Of a stretch of DNA of 64,000 bases, positions 33,640-45,639 are shown in pieces; position 1 is the stretch's first letter; every line of letters begins with the position of its first letter. Origin of the DNA: Gnetum montanum (taxonomy: Eukaryota; Streptophyta; Gnetopsida; Gnetales; Gnetaceae). A program made the position numbers and the translations under genes. Below the pieces are notes generated by a model, which was not told the origin of the DNA, ran no database searches, and saw only the letters and a list, made by a program, of their open reading frames with translations. The DNA lies in the NCBI GenBank assembly GCA_015680685.1, contig MNCI01004661.1, positions 1,585,441 through 1,649,440 on the forward strand. Reading direction: 5' to 3'.

Positions 33640-36600
33640 TCATCATTTCTTTTGGAATTGTTGATTCGGGCGTATCATGTCTTCTGGATGATTCCCCCTC
33701 ATGATCTATATTTGGTTTATCACTAGGCTGTGTGATGGGTATCACATTTAATGGAGTAGGTTTAGGAGGTCCTAAGGCTAGCCGTTGACACTCATTTTTC
33801 AAGCGTTCGCATGTAAGCCTATCTGCCAAGCGTTCTCATGTGTGACGTGGGGGCGCGGTTGGTTTTGAGGCCTTAGGTTGCCTTGGGATTCGTACTACTT
33901 ATGGAGTTGGGCAGGGTTGCGGCTGGACAGTCACTTGCGATTAGGTGCTAGACTGGCTAGGCACACTGATGACATAGGAGCTTGGTTTATTTTGTATCTA
34001 GGAAGTGGAGGATTGGGGATCACTAGGACGTTTAGGTGTCCTAATGACGTATGGGGTTGGCCTAGTTGGAGGTTGTACCTCCGCTGTTGCGACCGCGGGT
34101 GGTACTTGGACTACGTAAGGGGCAGGCCAAATAGGAGGGGTTGGTGGGTTTAATGTAGCAGCGACGGAAGGTACGCATACAACGTATGATTTTTTGCGGG
34201 TTGGGGTCTTAGGAGTTGCTACGGCGGGGGGTACTCGGATGACATATGGTTGATGTAGTGAATATGATGACTGAGGCATGGATGTTGATGCAGTGGGAGG
34301 AATATGCACTACAAATGGCTTGTTAGGCATTTGTTGCTCATGGTCAGAGTAGATAGTGTTAATGCTAGGTGTTTCAGGTTCATTATCTAGGTAGATTGTG
34401 TTAATAATGTACGGTGCCTCTTTGGTATTTAGAGGATCTTTATACATACCCATGGCCTAGTTTTGCGGTTGGACTGGGTTGGCCTCATCAAAAGTGATTT
34501 GACCTCCATCGATCATTTGTTGTATGTCTTGTTTCAGGGTGAAAAAGTAATCCGTGCCATGCCCATTACACTGGTGATAGTCGTAGAAGCGATCCATTCT
34601 AAAACCTTTTGGTACTGGGGGTTTATTCAGCATTGCTAAGCTTGGGTTCTGAACTAGTTAATAGAGCCGATCATGTCTCTGGATAGCAACAGGGGATAAC
34701 TGTTTGTGTTTCATTAACCCAGCCTTCAAGAGTTGGTCAAACAACTGCGATGGTTTTATAGGTAGTGGTGTGTATTGGGAAGGTTCTTTCCTTTCGAAGT
34801 TTCTTGTACAGTTTGGTGTTGGGTTCTGTGATGAGGACGATTCTGGTGCAGTCGCAGGAGTGGGTTTAGTGTAATTAGTAGGGGCAACAGGCAGTTTGTT
34901 TTGTTGTCCCATGTTTGCTTGTTGTGTTTCTGCCAACGCTGCTATAGTTGTTTTAGCCTTTTCTTTATCTTTTTTACTGTGTTGATTCTTAAAGGCTAAA
35001 TATGCAGGGTTGTGGCTATTTTGGGTCGCCTCCTCTATTTTTTTAATCTGTACAAAGGCTTGATTGAGGTTACGTGCATTGAGATAATATAACTTGGATT
35101 TGAAAAAGTCGTTGACAAACCCCTTTAGAATAGTGAGTAGATACGTCTGAGGGATCGGCTCGTGTAGCTCATTGAGAGTAGCACTCCACCTTTGGATGAA
35201 TTTTTGTACAGGTTCTAGAGTTGCTTGTTTGACCTGTGTAAGACTGTCGAGTGTTACTTCGGGTTTCAAGTTATACTTGAACCTGGTAATGAATTGATGC
35301 AACAACTCCTCTAGAGAAAATATCGAGTTTCTTAGCAAGGCCCGATACCAATCAAGTGCTCTTCCTACGAGAGACATAGGGAACACTCGCAAAATGACGT
35401 GTGGCCATGCCTGAAGTAATGCGCATTCTAGTCTAAATGTTATAAGGTGGGAATTGGGGTCCATCTCCCTGTTATATTTAGTTAGCATAGGCAATGATAC
35501 ACCTTTGGGTAAGGTTAGGGGCAGAACGGAAGAGCTGATGGGGTCATCGTGGTAAAAGTCCACTACCTTCAACTCTCCGTCGGTGGTTGTTTTAAGGTGT
35601 TTGACCTTGTCAGTTAGTTTCTGCATTAGTTTTTTAGCATCCGCCCAGTCTTGAGTGCTAGGTGAGATGGCAGCTTGGGGATGTTGTACGGTGTACATGT
35701 TAGATTGTTGGATAATAGGTTGGCAGGCTGAAAGCTGTGTAGTTGGCGGTTGTACTTGTGGAATATTTATAGCGGGTGGTATCAGAGGCAACATATTGTA
35801 GGCGGGGGGTTGCTGTTGTTGTGGTTGTGTTTGGGGGATGTTGACTGGTGGCATTGTATGAGGTGGTATGTTGGAGTGAGGGGGTTGATGTGGTTGAGCA
35901 CCAATCGCTGCCCATTTCTTAGTCATGTTTTGTGTAGGAATCACTTGAACTTGTTGAGTTACAGCGGTAATAGGGGCTCCGTGAGTTTGGACCTGGGGGA
36001 TATAATGGGCAGACGTAGATGTCGGTATCACATGCGGCATCCCGATCACATGGGGTGGGAAGGTCACTCCTACATTATTTGGAGGGGTTTGCATTTGTAA
36101 GAATGGGGGTGCCGTGGCTGTGGGAGGAATTACGAGGGGAAGCATGTTGACTTGAACGTCGGTTGGTGGAGGAATGGGGACGAGTGTGGCTACGTCTTGT
36201 TGAGGCACATGCGCTTGCGTGATGTTTAGTGGCTGGAGGAACGAAGTTTCACCTCTGAATGGGTGAAACAACAAGTTTATATAAGTTTGTGGGCTAAGGG
36301 TGTGATATGAGTCTTCATGCTCGGATTGAGCCGTGAACTCATCCTCCTCTTCCGGTTGAGGATTTACTGCAGGCTGATCTAGCAGCTGGCTCCTTTGCAG
36401 GAGGAGTTGTGTGATGAGCTCAGCGTAAGGCTCTGGAAGAGGGATGATGTCGTATGGGGAAGGAATGAACTCTTATCCTCCCTTGTAGAAAATTTTGTAT
36501 TGTCTCTTGACTTCCATTTCGGCTCGGTCCACGGCCAGGCTGGCTTGTATTTTCATGCATATGAAGTTGTACTGGTCTTGACTTATGATATTAGATGATG

Positions 36601-36745
36601 GGTTCCTCCCTTGCAATCTAAGGGACTGGCGAGGCCCCACTGTGGGTTGTACTGTGGGCTATTGGACTGCAGGCTGTTGGATAGCCATGGTGCCTACGAT
36701 GTCAGTGACTTGGGTGGTTGTAGCGGTGGTGTTTGTGGTGTTCAT
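33640..36745 (-). pseudogene. gag: Gag of element T with Pro-rich repeat tail
   Basis: Starts at ATG 36745 on minus; 36274 is only the first codon after early stops (TAG and TAA in between). The N-terminus is Gln/Pro/Thr-rich. The capsid core is at about 35590-35000: LTKYNREMDPNSHLITF, ALLQAWPHVILRVFPMSL, RALDWYRALL, FITRFKYN and GFVNDFFKSKLYYL, a retrotrans_gag domain. A knuckle-like motif near 34590 (HQCNGHGTDY) has lost both flanking Cys (Y and F). From 34400 to 33850 come seven degenerate PYVxxVP repeats. The frame stays in one register to about 33640 with a handful of stops, then protease continues in another frame. Confidence 0.88.
33850..34400 (-). repeat. Protein-level repeat, PYVxxVP units, between gag and protease of T
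   Basis: Seven units of about 20-25 residues, each opening with [PS][YF]VV/I-x-[VI]P, e.g. PFVVHIPPTAS, PYVIRVPPAVAT, SYVVCVPSVAAT, PYVVQVPPAVAT, PYVIRTP. A Pro/Thr-rich joiner follows each. Confidence 0.75.
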
Positions 36746-37330
36746 GATGGACAGTTGAGAATATGACACAGTGAAGGGATATGGAATTAGAGTACTTAGT
36801 GTAGCGTAAACCTACGTTTGTGATGCACGGCGTATAGACTGGGTCTCAGCGTATAGGCTTCAACAACCAGCGTATAATGACAGCGTAGACATCGTATAGG
36901 TATACATCGTATAGTGTCAGCGTAGAGAATCTACTGTGTAAAGTGTACAACATATATGTTAAGCAGCGTATACAGCGTCAACATACAGCGTAACCGGGGT
37001 TACAGCGTACAGAGTGTAGCGTATATGAACAGCAGCGTAAATGAGTTTAGGATGTACGAAGTAGACAGAGTTAGCGTATAGCGTAGATGGGATCTACGGC
37101 GTAGTGAGTGTAGCGTAAATTTAGCAGTTGCGTATATGTCAACGGCGTAAACAGAGTTCTGTATGCAGCATAGACAAAGTCTACAGCATAGCATGTGTGT
37201 GGCGTATATTGGACAGCGTAGATGCTGAGGATTTTGCAGACAGAGTCAACGTATGGTTAACAGCGTAGACGCTGAGAGCTCTGAAGCATAGTAAGTTTAA
37301 GGCAGAGGCCCTCCTTCTAGCGCCAATTTC
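36746..37330 (-). other. 5' leader of element T with GCGTA motifs and candidate primer site
   Basis: Non-coding, with over twenty GCGTA-containing words (agcgtagac, gcgtatac). On minus, TGGCGCTAGAAGGAGG (37325-37310) lies 5 bp inside the 5' LTR and is the candidate primer-binding site; I do not assign the tRNA. Confidence 0.6.
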
Positions 37331-38606
37331 TATACCTTCTGAAATCGTCGGTCTCCAGCTGGAAGGAAATAGAGATCGGGGGATCACCGAACACGTACAG
37401 AAGACCCTACCTTCGCTTGAGGGCCAGCTGGAATTAACGAAGGTAGAGTACCTTGAGTGGTCTGCATGTGGATCAGGCAAGGATTTCCCCAAATGTACAC
37501 TAAGGTGCTATATGCTCGGTTATACGTGAACGGTGTAACAGGTGTAAAACAGAGCGTAAACAGTGTAGCAGATGCGAACGGAGTGTAAACGTAAAAGAGC
37601 GTAAATAGAATACATGCAACAATTAATGCAAAACTGTAACAGATTTTAGGAAAAAAATGTAACAATGCTATTTTAAAATGAGAGTTATAATGCACCGGTC
37701 TAACGCATTTGTGGCTTTGACATAAGGCGGACGAATAACCCTGGTGGATGTAGGGATGACTGTGGGTTGGTCCACACTGTAGGCATAGCGTAGAGGCTGT
37801 ATACTCAGCGTACAGGGTTGTCCAACGTACAAGGTTCTCTGCTTTGGTTCTTAGCGTCTTTGTTTTTCTCTGGTTTTTGCTCAAAATTGCCAACCTCCTT
37901 GATCTAGTGAAAAATTGAGATTTTTATATAGGTTGTTGGGTGACATGTGGCACATTGACCAGGTGCGAAAGAATAAAATTTACAAGTGTACATGTTACAT
38001 TTGCTGGGCGTATATGTTGTATTAGGCGGGCATATACGCTGGGCGTATATGTTGGTGTATGCTGGGCATATACTTTGATGGATGTTGGGCATATATGCTG
38101 GGCGTATATGCTGATGGTTGCTCCACTCATGTGAGTTGTTGCTTTGTACCAAATCTTGCTCTGCAGTGTTGTTTCCATGCCATCTTGGAGGATTACGTGC
38201 CGGGCGTATACATCATTTGTACCTGCTGAACGTACATGTAAGGCATCTACGTTGGGCGTATATGCCCAACGTATACGCTGAGCATGTACGCTGGCCGTAT
38301 ACGCTAGGGATGTAATCTAAGGTGTATAGGCTGGGCGTATACGCTATGAGCATCAGGCATATACGCTGGGCATATATGCTGAGAATACATACTTAGTGTA
38401 AAATAAGTATTTCAAGCTCTGAAGTTGCCAGGTTTGATAGCAGATGCTGTAGTCGTTTGTGGGTCCCAGGGACCTGCTTCTTGTTGAGTTTGACTCTGCT
38501 TGAAGCTGTCTACGGGGCCCTCAAGCTTCAACCATGCTGAGGAACGTCATGAGTTATCCCGATTCTTGTTGGAGAAGTACTAAGCTAAAATTTTTGTAGT
38601 GTTTCA
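37331..38606 (-). repeat. 5' LTR of element T
   Basis: 1276 bp, pairs with 20050-21281. U3 array of GCGTATACGC variants at about 38000-38395, then TATATAAA (minus, 37929-37922). The 169-codon frame of R-U5 is open here too (37893-37384). Confidence 0.93.
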
Positions 38607-38611
38607 ATGCC

Positions 38612-39246
38612 CTTACATAACTACACCTTAAAATGTACATAGGTACTAGAATGGTTAAATGTAATCCACACCGGCTCCACAAAACATACACATGTAGATA
38701 CCACCATGATGAGGTATAAATTCAATGCTATATAAGACACAAGTCACAAATTCATGAACAACGAGATGAGGTGAATTGTAAAAGGGATTATAGAGATTGG
38801 GACATGAGGTAACTGACCCAAAACACAATGAATCCTGAGTGTAGAGTGTGATTAATGTGTCATTGGCCTATTGTGCCAAAATCAAGACTAAGTTCATTTC
38901 TCCGATTAGTGACATCACATTATTTCATCCAATGATGGAAAACCATAAGAGTATCATGATAGCAAGGCATACGATCACTTGGTAATTTGTTCAAGGGAGG
39001 AGTGATTTGGAATGTGGAAAACACTTGTCTTGATCTTTTTGTCACCTTTTGCTTGGCTACTTTGGCACACTTTTTCTTTTTTTTTCCTTCTCTTTTTTTT
39101 ATGCATAATTCAAAGAAGTCACCTACCTTTAGGCATGGGTGCATGTCTTTCTAGTGGGACCCCCCAGAATAGCATTGGGTTCCTCTATTGGGTGCCCTTA
39201 ATACTCTTAATCCCATTTTTATTAGATCTACAAGGATCTTAGTATG
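38612..39246 (-). other. Middle spacer piece of N2
   Basis: Matches 6430-6970 of element 1 read on minus (e.g. ttgttcaagggaggagtgat, ccaatgatggaaaaccata). Non-coding; a T-rich low-complexity run at 39068-39102 mirrors the GA/A run of element 1. It continues the left piece ending at 20044. Confidence 0.75.
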
Positions 39247-39251
39247 ACTAG

Positions 39252-40011
39252 TGATGGGACTACGCGATATTGCAGCCCACCACCAGTTCTATAAATAAGA
39301 GGCAACTCTCCCTTATTTCTCTATCTAGATCTAGACCTTAGCCAAACTCTTGCCATTTTTTCATTCCAAAGTTAGAATAATTTCCATGTGCTCGCAATAG
39401 GAGTCCCAAAGTGAATGGATCTTTATTCGAGCAATTCTGTAACTGAGCACACAATTGTGGACGATAATAAAGATGAACTTTTGGATAAACCCTGCAGTGC
39501 ATGGACTAAGCTAAATAGGACTTTAATTATTGTTAATTGTTTAAATGCTTTCTTAAGGACTTAATCTCTCTCAACCCTCAACTCTCATAGTTAAGTGCAT
39601 TCAGTACGACCGCTTCTAGCACGTGCATTACGCTTGGTAATCCCAGTAACGAATAGCATTTGGTAATCCCAGTAGCATTGCATTGGTTTAGGGTGTGAAA
39701 AGACAAGTGGGAATGGATACTGATGCTAGGTTGATTAAGGATTAGTTAGTTAAAGTTAGTTACTTAGTCTCTTCACCCCTTTCCTCTCTTAGCATAGGCG
39801 ATAAAAACATAAAAGATATAAAAATCACATGCCTCAAGCTTATTTAACCATACAACCATGAGAAATACAAGTAAGCTTGGGAGGACAACAACTAATTAAC
39901 CTTAGGTGTTCCATAAGGCATGTAGGCACTTAGTCTATGGAGTTCGATCGGATCGCATGTGTAACGCTCGTATTCATATGGTTGAGTGTAGTTATACCTC
40001 GCCACTCATCA
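39252..40011 (+). repeat. 5' LTR of C2, contracted U3
   Basis: 760 bp. Only one GATATT unit remains in U3 (tgatgggactacgcgatattgcag), then ctataaataagaggcaac. The 3' LTR keeps three to four units, so about 30 bp of array was lost on one side after insertion or at copying. Confidence 0.9.
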
Positions 40012-40012
40012 T

Positions 40013-40031
40013 TGGCACTGTTGTTTGAGAC
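40013..40031 (+). other. Decayed primer-binding site of C2
   Basis: TGGCACTGTTGTTTGAGAC stands at the tRNA-Asp-type site, with more transitions than in element 1. Confidence 0.6.
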
Positions 40032-40157
40032 TAAGTTGTTTGTGTGCTAAGTAGAACATAGGAAATCATCCATATCATTGGGAAGCTTAAACAAACCCTT
40101 AGGGTTAATCAGAAGAAAAATTTAAACAATGGTCAATAGCACACCAACAAGATAACA

Positions 40158-42661
40158 ATGTCTTCTTCTTCTTATAAAAGCACTTCACCACCTAGGGATC
40201 ACACAAGAGACAATCGGTGGCACAACATACATAACCAAGAATCACCAGTTCCTCAATAGTATCAAGTGGTATATACTCATCATCATGATGAGTATATACC
40301 CGATTTTACTTTTATCCTCCATTAGGATGAACAACTACGTTGGCGAGACTTGCAAGGTAACATAGTGTTACCTCAAGATTGTGTAGTCCCCAACATGCTC
40401 CTTCATGCTCTTGCACAGATAGGCATGACACAGCTATATACCAAATACATTACATGTGATTATGACACAAGGGATTACCATCCCATGGTGGCACAATTTT
40501 TAAGGGACTCATGGTAGGAGAGCTACCATACATCGTTGAAGGGCAAAGGGATCCTGCACATCCTAAGCGAAATTGGAGATGGTGAACTAGTTATAATAGG
40601 TTCTCCATCAAATGATGTTCCCCCTCCTAATGATAGTGAGAAGGTAGGTATCAAAACCTTCACTCCACGATTCACAATCCTAGTTCTGATTCCCACAAAC
40701 AGAAAGTGTTCAATGAGGGAACACAAACACAAGATAAGGATGGGCATTTGGATTGTCATCATGATCAGGGCCGTAACCACCGAAGAGAAGGTAAGAAACA
40801 TCGTCATGGTGATGGTTCCCCTTATTCTTCCCTTTCATTGCATCATTCACCCTCTCCTTCCACATCAGGATGTAGTGACAAAGAGCAAAACCGTGAGGAT
40901 AAGGGTAAGCAAGCTAAGAGACCTCAATGAGAGAGTCGAGAGTGAGGACGAGGGCATTCGAGAGAATCAAGGCATGGAAGAAGGGAAAGTAGGGAACTGC
41001 ATAGGAATCATAGACGCCATGAAAGGAATGACAACGAAGAACACCTAATAGCAACCTGGAGTATGTTAGACATTACAGAGATTGTGAGAATAACTACAAG
41101 GCACTAGAAAGATAGTCAGGTCAAGAGATTAGACATGAATAATATCCCATGGTTTGAGGGGGGATACAATGTTGATCCGCAGAATCACTTGCAAGAATTC
41201 CACAATGCATGTGCCTTGCAGAATATTGAAAATGAGTGGAAAAAGTTAAAGTTGTTCCCAAGGACACTCATAAAAGAAGTGGAAAGTTGGTACCGGTCCT
41301 TAGAACTGGAATCCATTAGATGGTGGAGTACAATGCTAGAACTGTTTAACGATAAATATCAAACATACTCTCGAGTGTCCAACTTGAGAAAGTAGATCCG
41401 AGGATGGAAGTAGGGTAATCATAAACCATTGGATACTAGCATGGGCTGATATTATGCATTGCTATATTGTTTCTCGGGCCATGGTTACGCACAATAGGAT
41501 AAACTACACCACCTCGTAGATGGGCTAAGACACGAAACTAGGAGAACCCTTGGAACATATGGCCAAGGGAGATTATCTAAAATTAGGTCCTAGGAAGTTC
41601 ATAGATTGTTGGAGCAAGTAGCTAAGGAAGAAGGGGAGCTACGGAAAAGAGAAAGCGCGGAAGAGTATAACCACGATCCTTCCCTCTGAAAGAGGTGAAT
41701 AAGATTCTATGAGGAAGAGGATGAGTCACCACTCAAAAAGTTGGTGAATAGAAAAACCTTGCCACTTCAAAGTTTGATAATCGAAGTGTTGGGTAGATCA
41801 AATGTGGGACTCCTTAGACAATAGATTTAAAATCGTTTTAAAAATCATAGAGGAGTCTAAGGAGCGAAGTAGTGACCATGATAAGAAAAAGAGGAGAGAT
41901 TCAAACCGTGCACGTAACAAGGGTAAGGGAAAAATGACTATCATTGATGAGGTTGTGGATTCTAATATAGATGATGACGGTGGATGTGAAATATGCCAGT
42001 ACGACCATCCTAAAGGATGTTGCCCAATAATCTCACATCTGCAAGAGTCCGGGGTGTATGCACTCAACCCAAGACTTAACAAACAGCAAGCACCATGAAG
42101 GTTACCTTATTCCGAAGCTAACCCAAGATAGTTCCACCAAACCTTAATGTATTATCCAAGTGGAACTCTGCCACAACCTATTGAGAAAAACCAGCAGTGG
42201 CAATACCCACAGTCATGGGGGATGCCACCGCCTAGGCAACAATACCCTTACCGAAAACCAGATCCATATGGCTATTACATGCAGCATCCGATTTCTCCAA
42301 GTGACTCTATTAGTCACATGAACCCACAACATCAGTATCAAGTTTAGGATTATTTTAAGACTCCTTCTCCTGGGAGAGACACCCCACATGCATACCATCC
42401 TCCAAATCCATCCACATCTCTTACGTCGATAGTTCCATTACCACCCGCTCCAATGATGCAAGGGGAACTCCCCACTCAACCATAGCAACATAATGCTACT
42501 ATACACCTTCAACCCACTATTGGTTCTAACAACCGTACAAAGAGAAAACCCTTCTTTAGAACCAATAGTCCAAACAAGCTCTCACAACCACAAGTGGTTG
42601 AGTCTATGACCACTCCTCCATCAAGTAAGGCTTTGGATCTCCCTTCAAACCAACAATAGAG
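40158..42661 (+). pseudogene. gag: Gag of C2
   Basis: ATG 40158 opens MSSSSYKSTSPPRDHTRDN; an N-terminal extension (FTFILH, LRWRDLQGNIVLPQD, PNMLLHALAQIGM) is shared with element A but not element 1. A His/Ser/Arg-rich stretch (40710-41000) follows after a frame change. The core is at 41130-41680 (DMNNIPWFEGGYNVDPQNHL, KLKLFPRTL, HLVDGL, VAKEEGEL). The zinc-knuckle-like CEICQYDHPKGCC is at about 41989, and the tail is Pro/Tyr/Gln-rich. About fifteen stops and three or so frame changes. Confidence 0.83.
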
Positions 42662-42739
42662 CTCAACGCATACAATTATGTTAACACATACTGTCACTGA
42701 CTGAATAAAGGTGGGCCACCTTTCCAGGAAATTTTTTGA

Positions 42740-43505
42740 TCTTCGAAATTCTCTAATCTACCTCCAAGTCACTGGGAATGAACCATGTAAAGATCTTCTA
42801 GACTTAGGTTTTGGAGTCAACTTAATATCACAGAAGATGTACAAAGCATAGAACCTGCCTCCACTAAAGAAGAGTAATATTCAACTAGAGCTAGCCAACC
42901 AGTCCATCACTATCCCTTTGGGACTGGTGGAGGACATCATTACCACTATGAGTGGTTGGTCATATCTAGCTGATTTCCTAGTGATTTAGGTAAACAATGG
43001 TAAGGGGGACTTCCCAATAATAATGGGAAGAGCATGACTAAGCACTATAGATGCATGCTTAGGGATTCTTGATCTTTCCCTGGAAATATCCAAGAAGAAC
43101 CATTTTGGAAAGATCGAGAAAAAGAAAGTTCCATGCATCACATATAATGATACAAAGGGTGATGACAATCAAGAATGCTCAGCATCTCTTGTATGCAATC
43201 GGTGTGCCCAGGAAACTTAGATACAAAGGTGCCTATATGTAGCATCCACACAACAAGAGAAAAACTAGTGGTTGATAGCTAATCAAGAGAGCAACCCATC
43301 AATATGCATGGAACTAACTAGGGGAACAACTTGCAACCACAACAAAAGAATAGATACATTGGAGTATGAGCATTGCCAACTTCCAACCCTTAATCTAAAA
43401 ACATCAATTGGGAGAAGTTGGAGACTTCTAAAAAATTTAAATAAGTACTCATTATTTCAGATCTCTCCCTTTCAACTCAGGCATGGGGGAGATGGCCACT
43501 TGTGC
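42740..43505 (+). pseudogene. pol: Protease fragment of C2
   Basis: LLDLGFGVNLIS replaces the expected D-S-G active-site triad with DLG (TCA to TTA). Then ITIPLGLVEDIITTMSGW, DFPIIMGRA and LDLSLEIS follow as in A and in 16680-17660. The frame decays after 43100. The linker to RT ends at about 43470, where the sequence jumps to the end of integrase/3' spacer (caggcatgggggagatggcc). Confidence 0.82.
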
Positions 43506-43509
43506 TAAT

Positions 43510-44423
43510 CAATTGAGGTCCTCAATTCTTTTAAGTTTTTGTTTTGCACATTTTTTTTACCCATTTTGTTATCCATTTTAGGTATGTGTGTGTGTCTTAT
43601 CCATTTTGTTAAGTTTGTCACCCAATAAGCGCTATTAATGATGGTATGAATTGTTTTCTATTGGTTGCTAATGTTTGGTTTTTACCTTTAAGTTACAATG
43701 TTGATACTAAGGTATGGTTCTTTTGATATAACAGGCAATGAGTTCACATCACCCATGCATTCATAAATTTCTATGGTTTCTCTTGGCTTGGTACTGTATA
43801 GTCACCTTTCTCAATAATAAGAACTATCAATGAATCGGTGATTAGGTATTTCTCAAACTAAGGAAGGACTCAAGGATTGAAAAGGGTGTAACTTCAAGGG
43901 GATTTTATGCACTTGTTCTAGTCATTCTCTTGGGTGCTTGGAGAAAGAATCTTCATAAGCCATACCACAACTCAGCCAATGGACCTTACACTAAGGCAAG
44001 GTATCAATTGCATTGTGATTTGTTTACCCTTGCGAATATAAAACTGTGTTGTGTGTGCAGATGGCAATCATACAACCACGGATTGGACCTGGAGGGAACA
44101 CTTGGAATGGATCAGTGCTAAAGTAGTTATGCAAGGAACAAGATTGATGGCATGATTATGGATGGACAATGAAAGGTGCAATCTTGGCATTGGCAGTAGC
44201 AGACTTCTTCTCTCTTCTCTCTTAGCTACCAAATAAGGCCTGATGTCAAACATATAAAGTGTTCACTCTTGTTGTCGTGAACACCAGTTTTGTCATGTTC
44301 TGTAATGATGATCTATTCACATGTCATCCCATTTACCATTAGTTCCATTCAAGTCAATAATCCCATACCTTCCCAATTTTTTGTAAGGAACTCAAGGACA
44401 AGTTTTTATTTAGTCATGGGGTA
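43510..44423 (+). other. 3' spacer and purine tract of C2
   Basis: Non-coding; homologous to 12690-14612 of element B on the other strand. Ends with tagtcatggggta (44411-44423), the purine tract. Confidence 0.7.
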
Positions 44424-45214
44424 TGATAGGACGTGATATCGTGTCCTTCCTTGTGATATCACGTATGCGATATCGTAGCCTACCATTAGTTCTATAAATA
44501 AAAGGCAACTCTCCCTTGTTTCTCCATCTAGATCTAGACCTTAGCCAAACTCTTGTCATTTTTCTATTCCAAAGTTAGAATAATTTCCATGTGCCTGTAG
44601 TAGGAGTCCCAAAGTGAACGGATCTTTATTCGAGAAATTCTGTACCTGAGCACACAATTGTGGACGACAATAAAGATGAACTTTTGGATAAACCTTGCAG
44701 TGCATGGACTAAGCTAAATAGGAATTTAATTATTGTTAATTGTTTAAATGCTTTCTTAAGGACTTAATCTCTCTCAACCCTCAACTCTCATAGTTAAGTG
44801 CATTCAGTACGACCGCTTCTAGCATGTGCATTACGCTTGGTAATCCCAGTAATGAATAGCGTTTGGTAATCCCAGTAGCGTTGCATTGGTTTAGGGTATG
44901 AAATGGCAAGTGGGAATGGATACTGATGCTCGGTTGATTAAGGCTTAGTTAGTTAAATTTAGTTACTTAGTCTCTTCACCCCTTTCCTCTCTTAGCATAG
45001 GCGATAAAAACATAAAAGATATAAAAATCACATGCCTCAAGCTTACTTAACCATAAAACTATGACAAATACAAGTAAGCTTGGGAGGAAAATGATTGATT
45101 AACCTTAGGTGTTCCATAAGGCATGTAGGCACTTAGTCTGCGGAGTTCGCCTGGATCATGCGTGTAACGCTCGTATTCCTATGGTTGAGTGTAGGGGTAC
45201 CTTGCCACTCATCA
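44424..45214 (+). repeat. 3' LTR of C2
   Basis: 791 bp. U3 has GTGATATCG, GTGATATCAC and GCGATATCG, then ctataaataaaaggcaac at about 44502. Confidence 0.92.
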
Positions 45215-45219
45215 ACTAG

Positions 45220-45639
45220 GCCACATGATAACACCTATAGATGTCACTAAGAGAATCCAAAAGTCCCCTTGATGTCACACCTTGGAAATTCCTTCTTAGT
45301 CCATCATTCTTCGCTCTGGGCATAATGAGCACAAAATAACTTTTAAGTTTTCATGATGTCAATAATATCATCATACGGAGAGTAGAACCTCTTATTAATA
45401 AAATGGTTGGGTGGATGTGGTGGGCTCACTGTCCAAATAATTAGTTACTTGAGACTTGAGAGCAAAAAAAAAAAAAAAAAACACCTTAACCAACAAGTCA
45501 CATGAGTGTTTTATTCATAGATGAGGTTACCCATAAAAAGATAAAAAGACAAAAGAATAAATAAAAAGCTAAAACAACAAATAAAAAGATAAAATAATAA
45601 ATTGAAAGATGAAAAATCAGAAAACAAAAAATTATAAAA
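45220..45639 (-). other. Right spacer piece of N2
   Basis: Matches about 6000-6420 of element 1. A poly(A) run (45464-45481) and an AAAAAGAYAAAA-type low-complexity stretch (45530-45660) are the counterpart of the T-rich stretch after gag in element 1. Confidence 0.65.

Larger units (their letters stand above)
20050..38606 (-). mobile_element. 18.6-kb Tat-lineage LTR retrotransposon T, TSD ATGCC
   Basis: LTRs 20050-21281 and 37331-38606 are flanked by ATGCC (20045-20049 and 38607-38611), a complete insertion. Read on minus: 5' LTR, leader, gag, Pro-rich repeats, protease, hairpin minisatellite, an antisense spliced gene on +, a second minisatellite, RT, RNase H, archaeal-type RNase H, integrase, third minisatellite, spacer, 3' LTR. 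The double RNase H marks the Tat clade. Pol is fairly well preserved, so T is younger than A and N2. Confidence 0.93.
39252..45214 (+). mobile_element. Athila-like deletion derivative C2, TSD ACTAG
   Basis: LTRs 39252-40011 and 44424-45214 with ACTAG at 39247-39251 and 45215-45219. Inside: primer site, gag, protease, then directly the 3' spacer. RT, RNase H and integrase are missing; the spacer matches that of element B, which also has no accessory gene. It lies in N2's spacer in the opposite orientation. Confidence 0.92.

Noticed and set aside
34658-36274. 36274 as the gag start codon of element T
   Set aside because: The frame is open back to ATG 36745 apart from two stops of transition type, with gag-like composition; 36274 is a TTG codon after the second of these stops.
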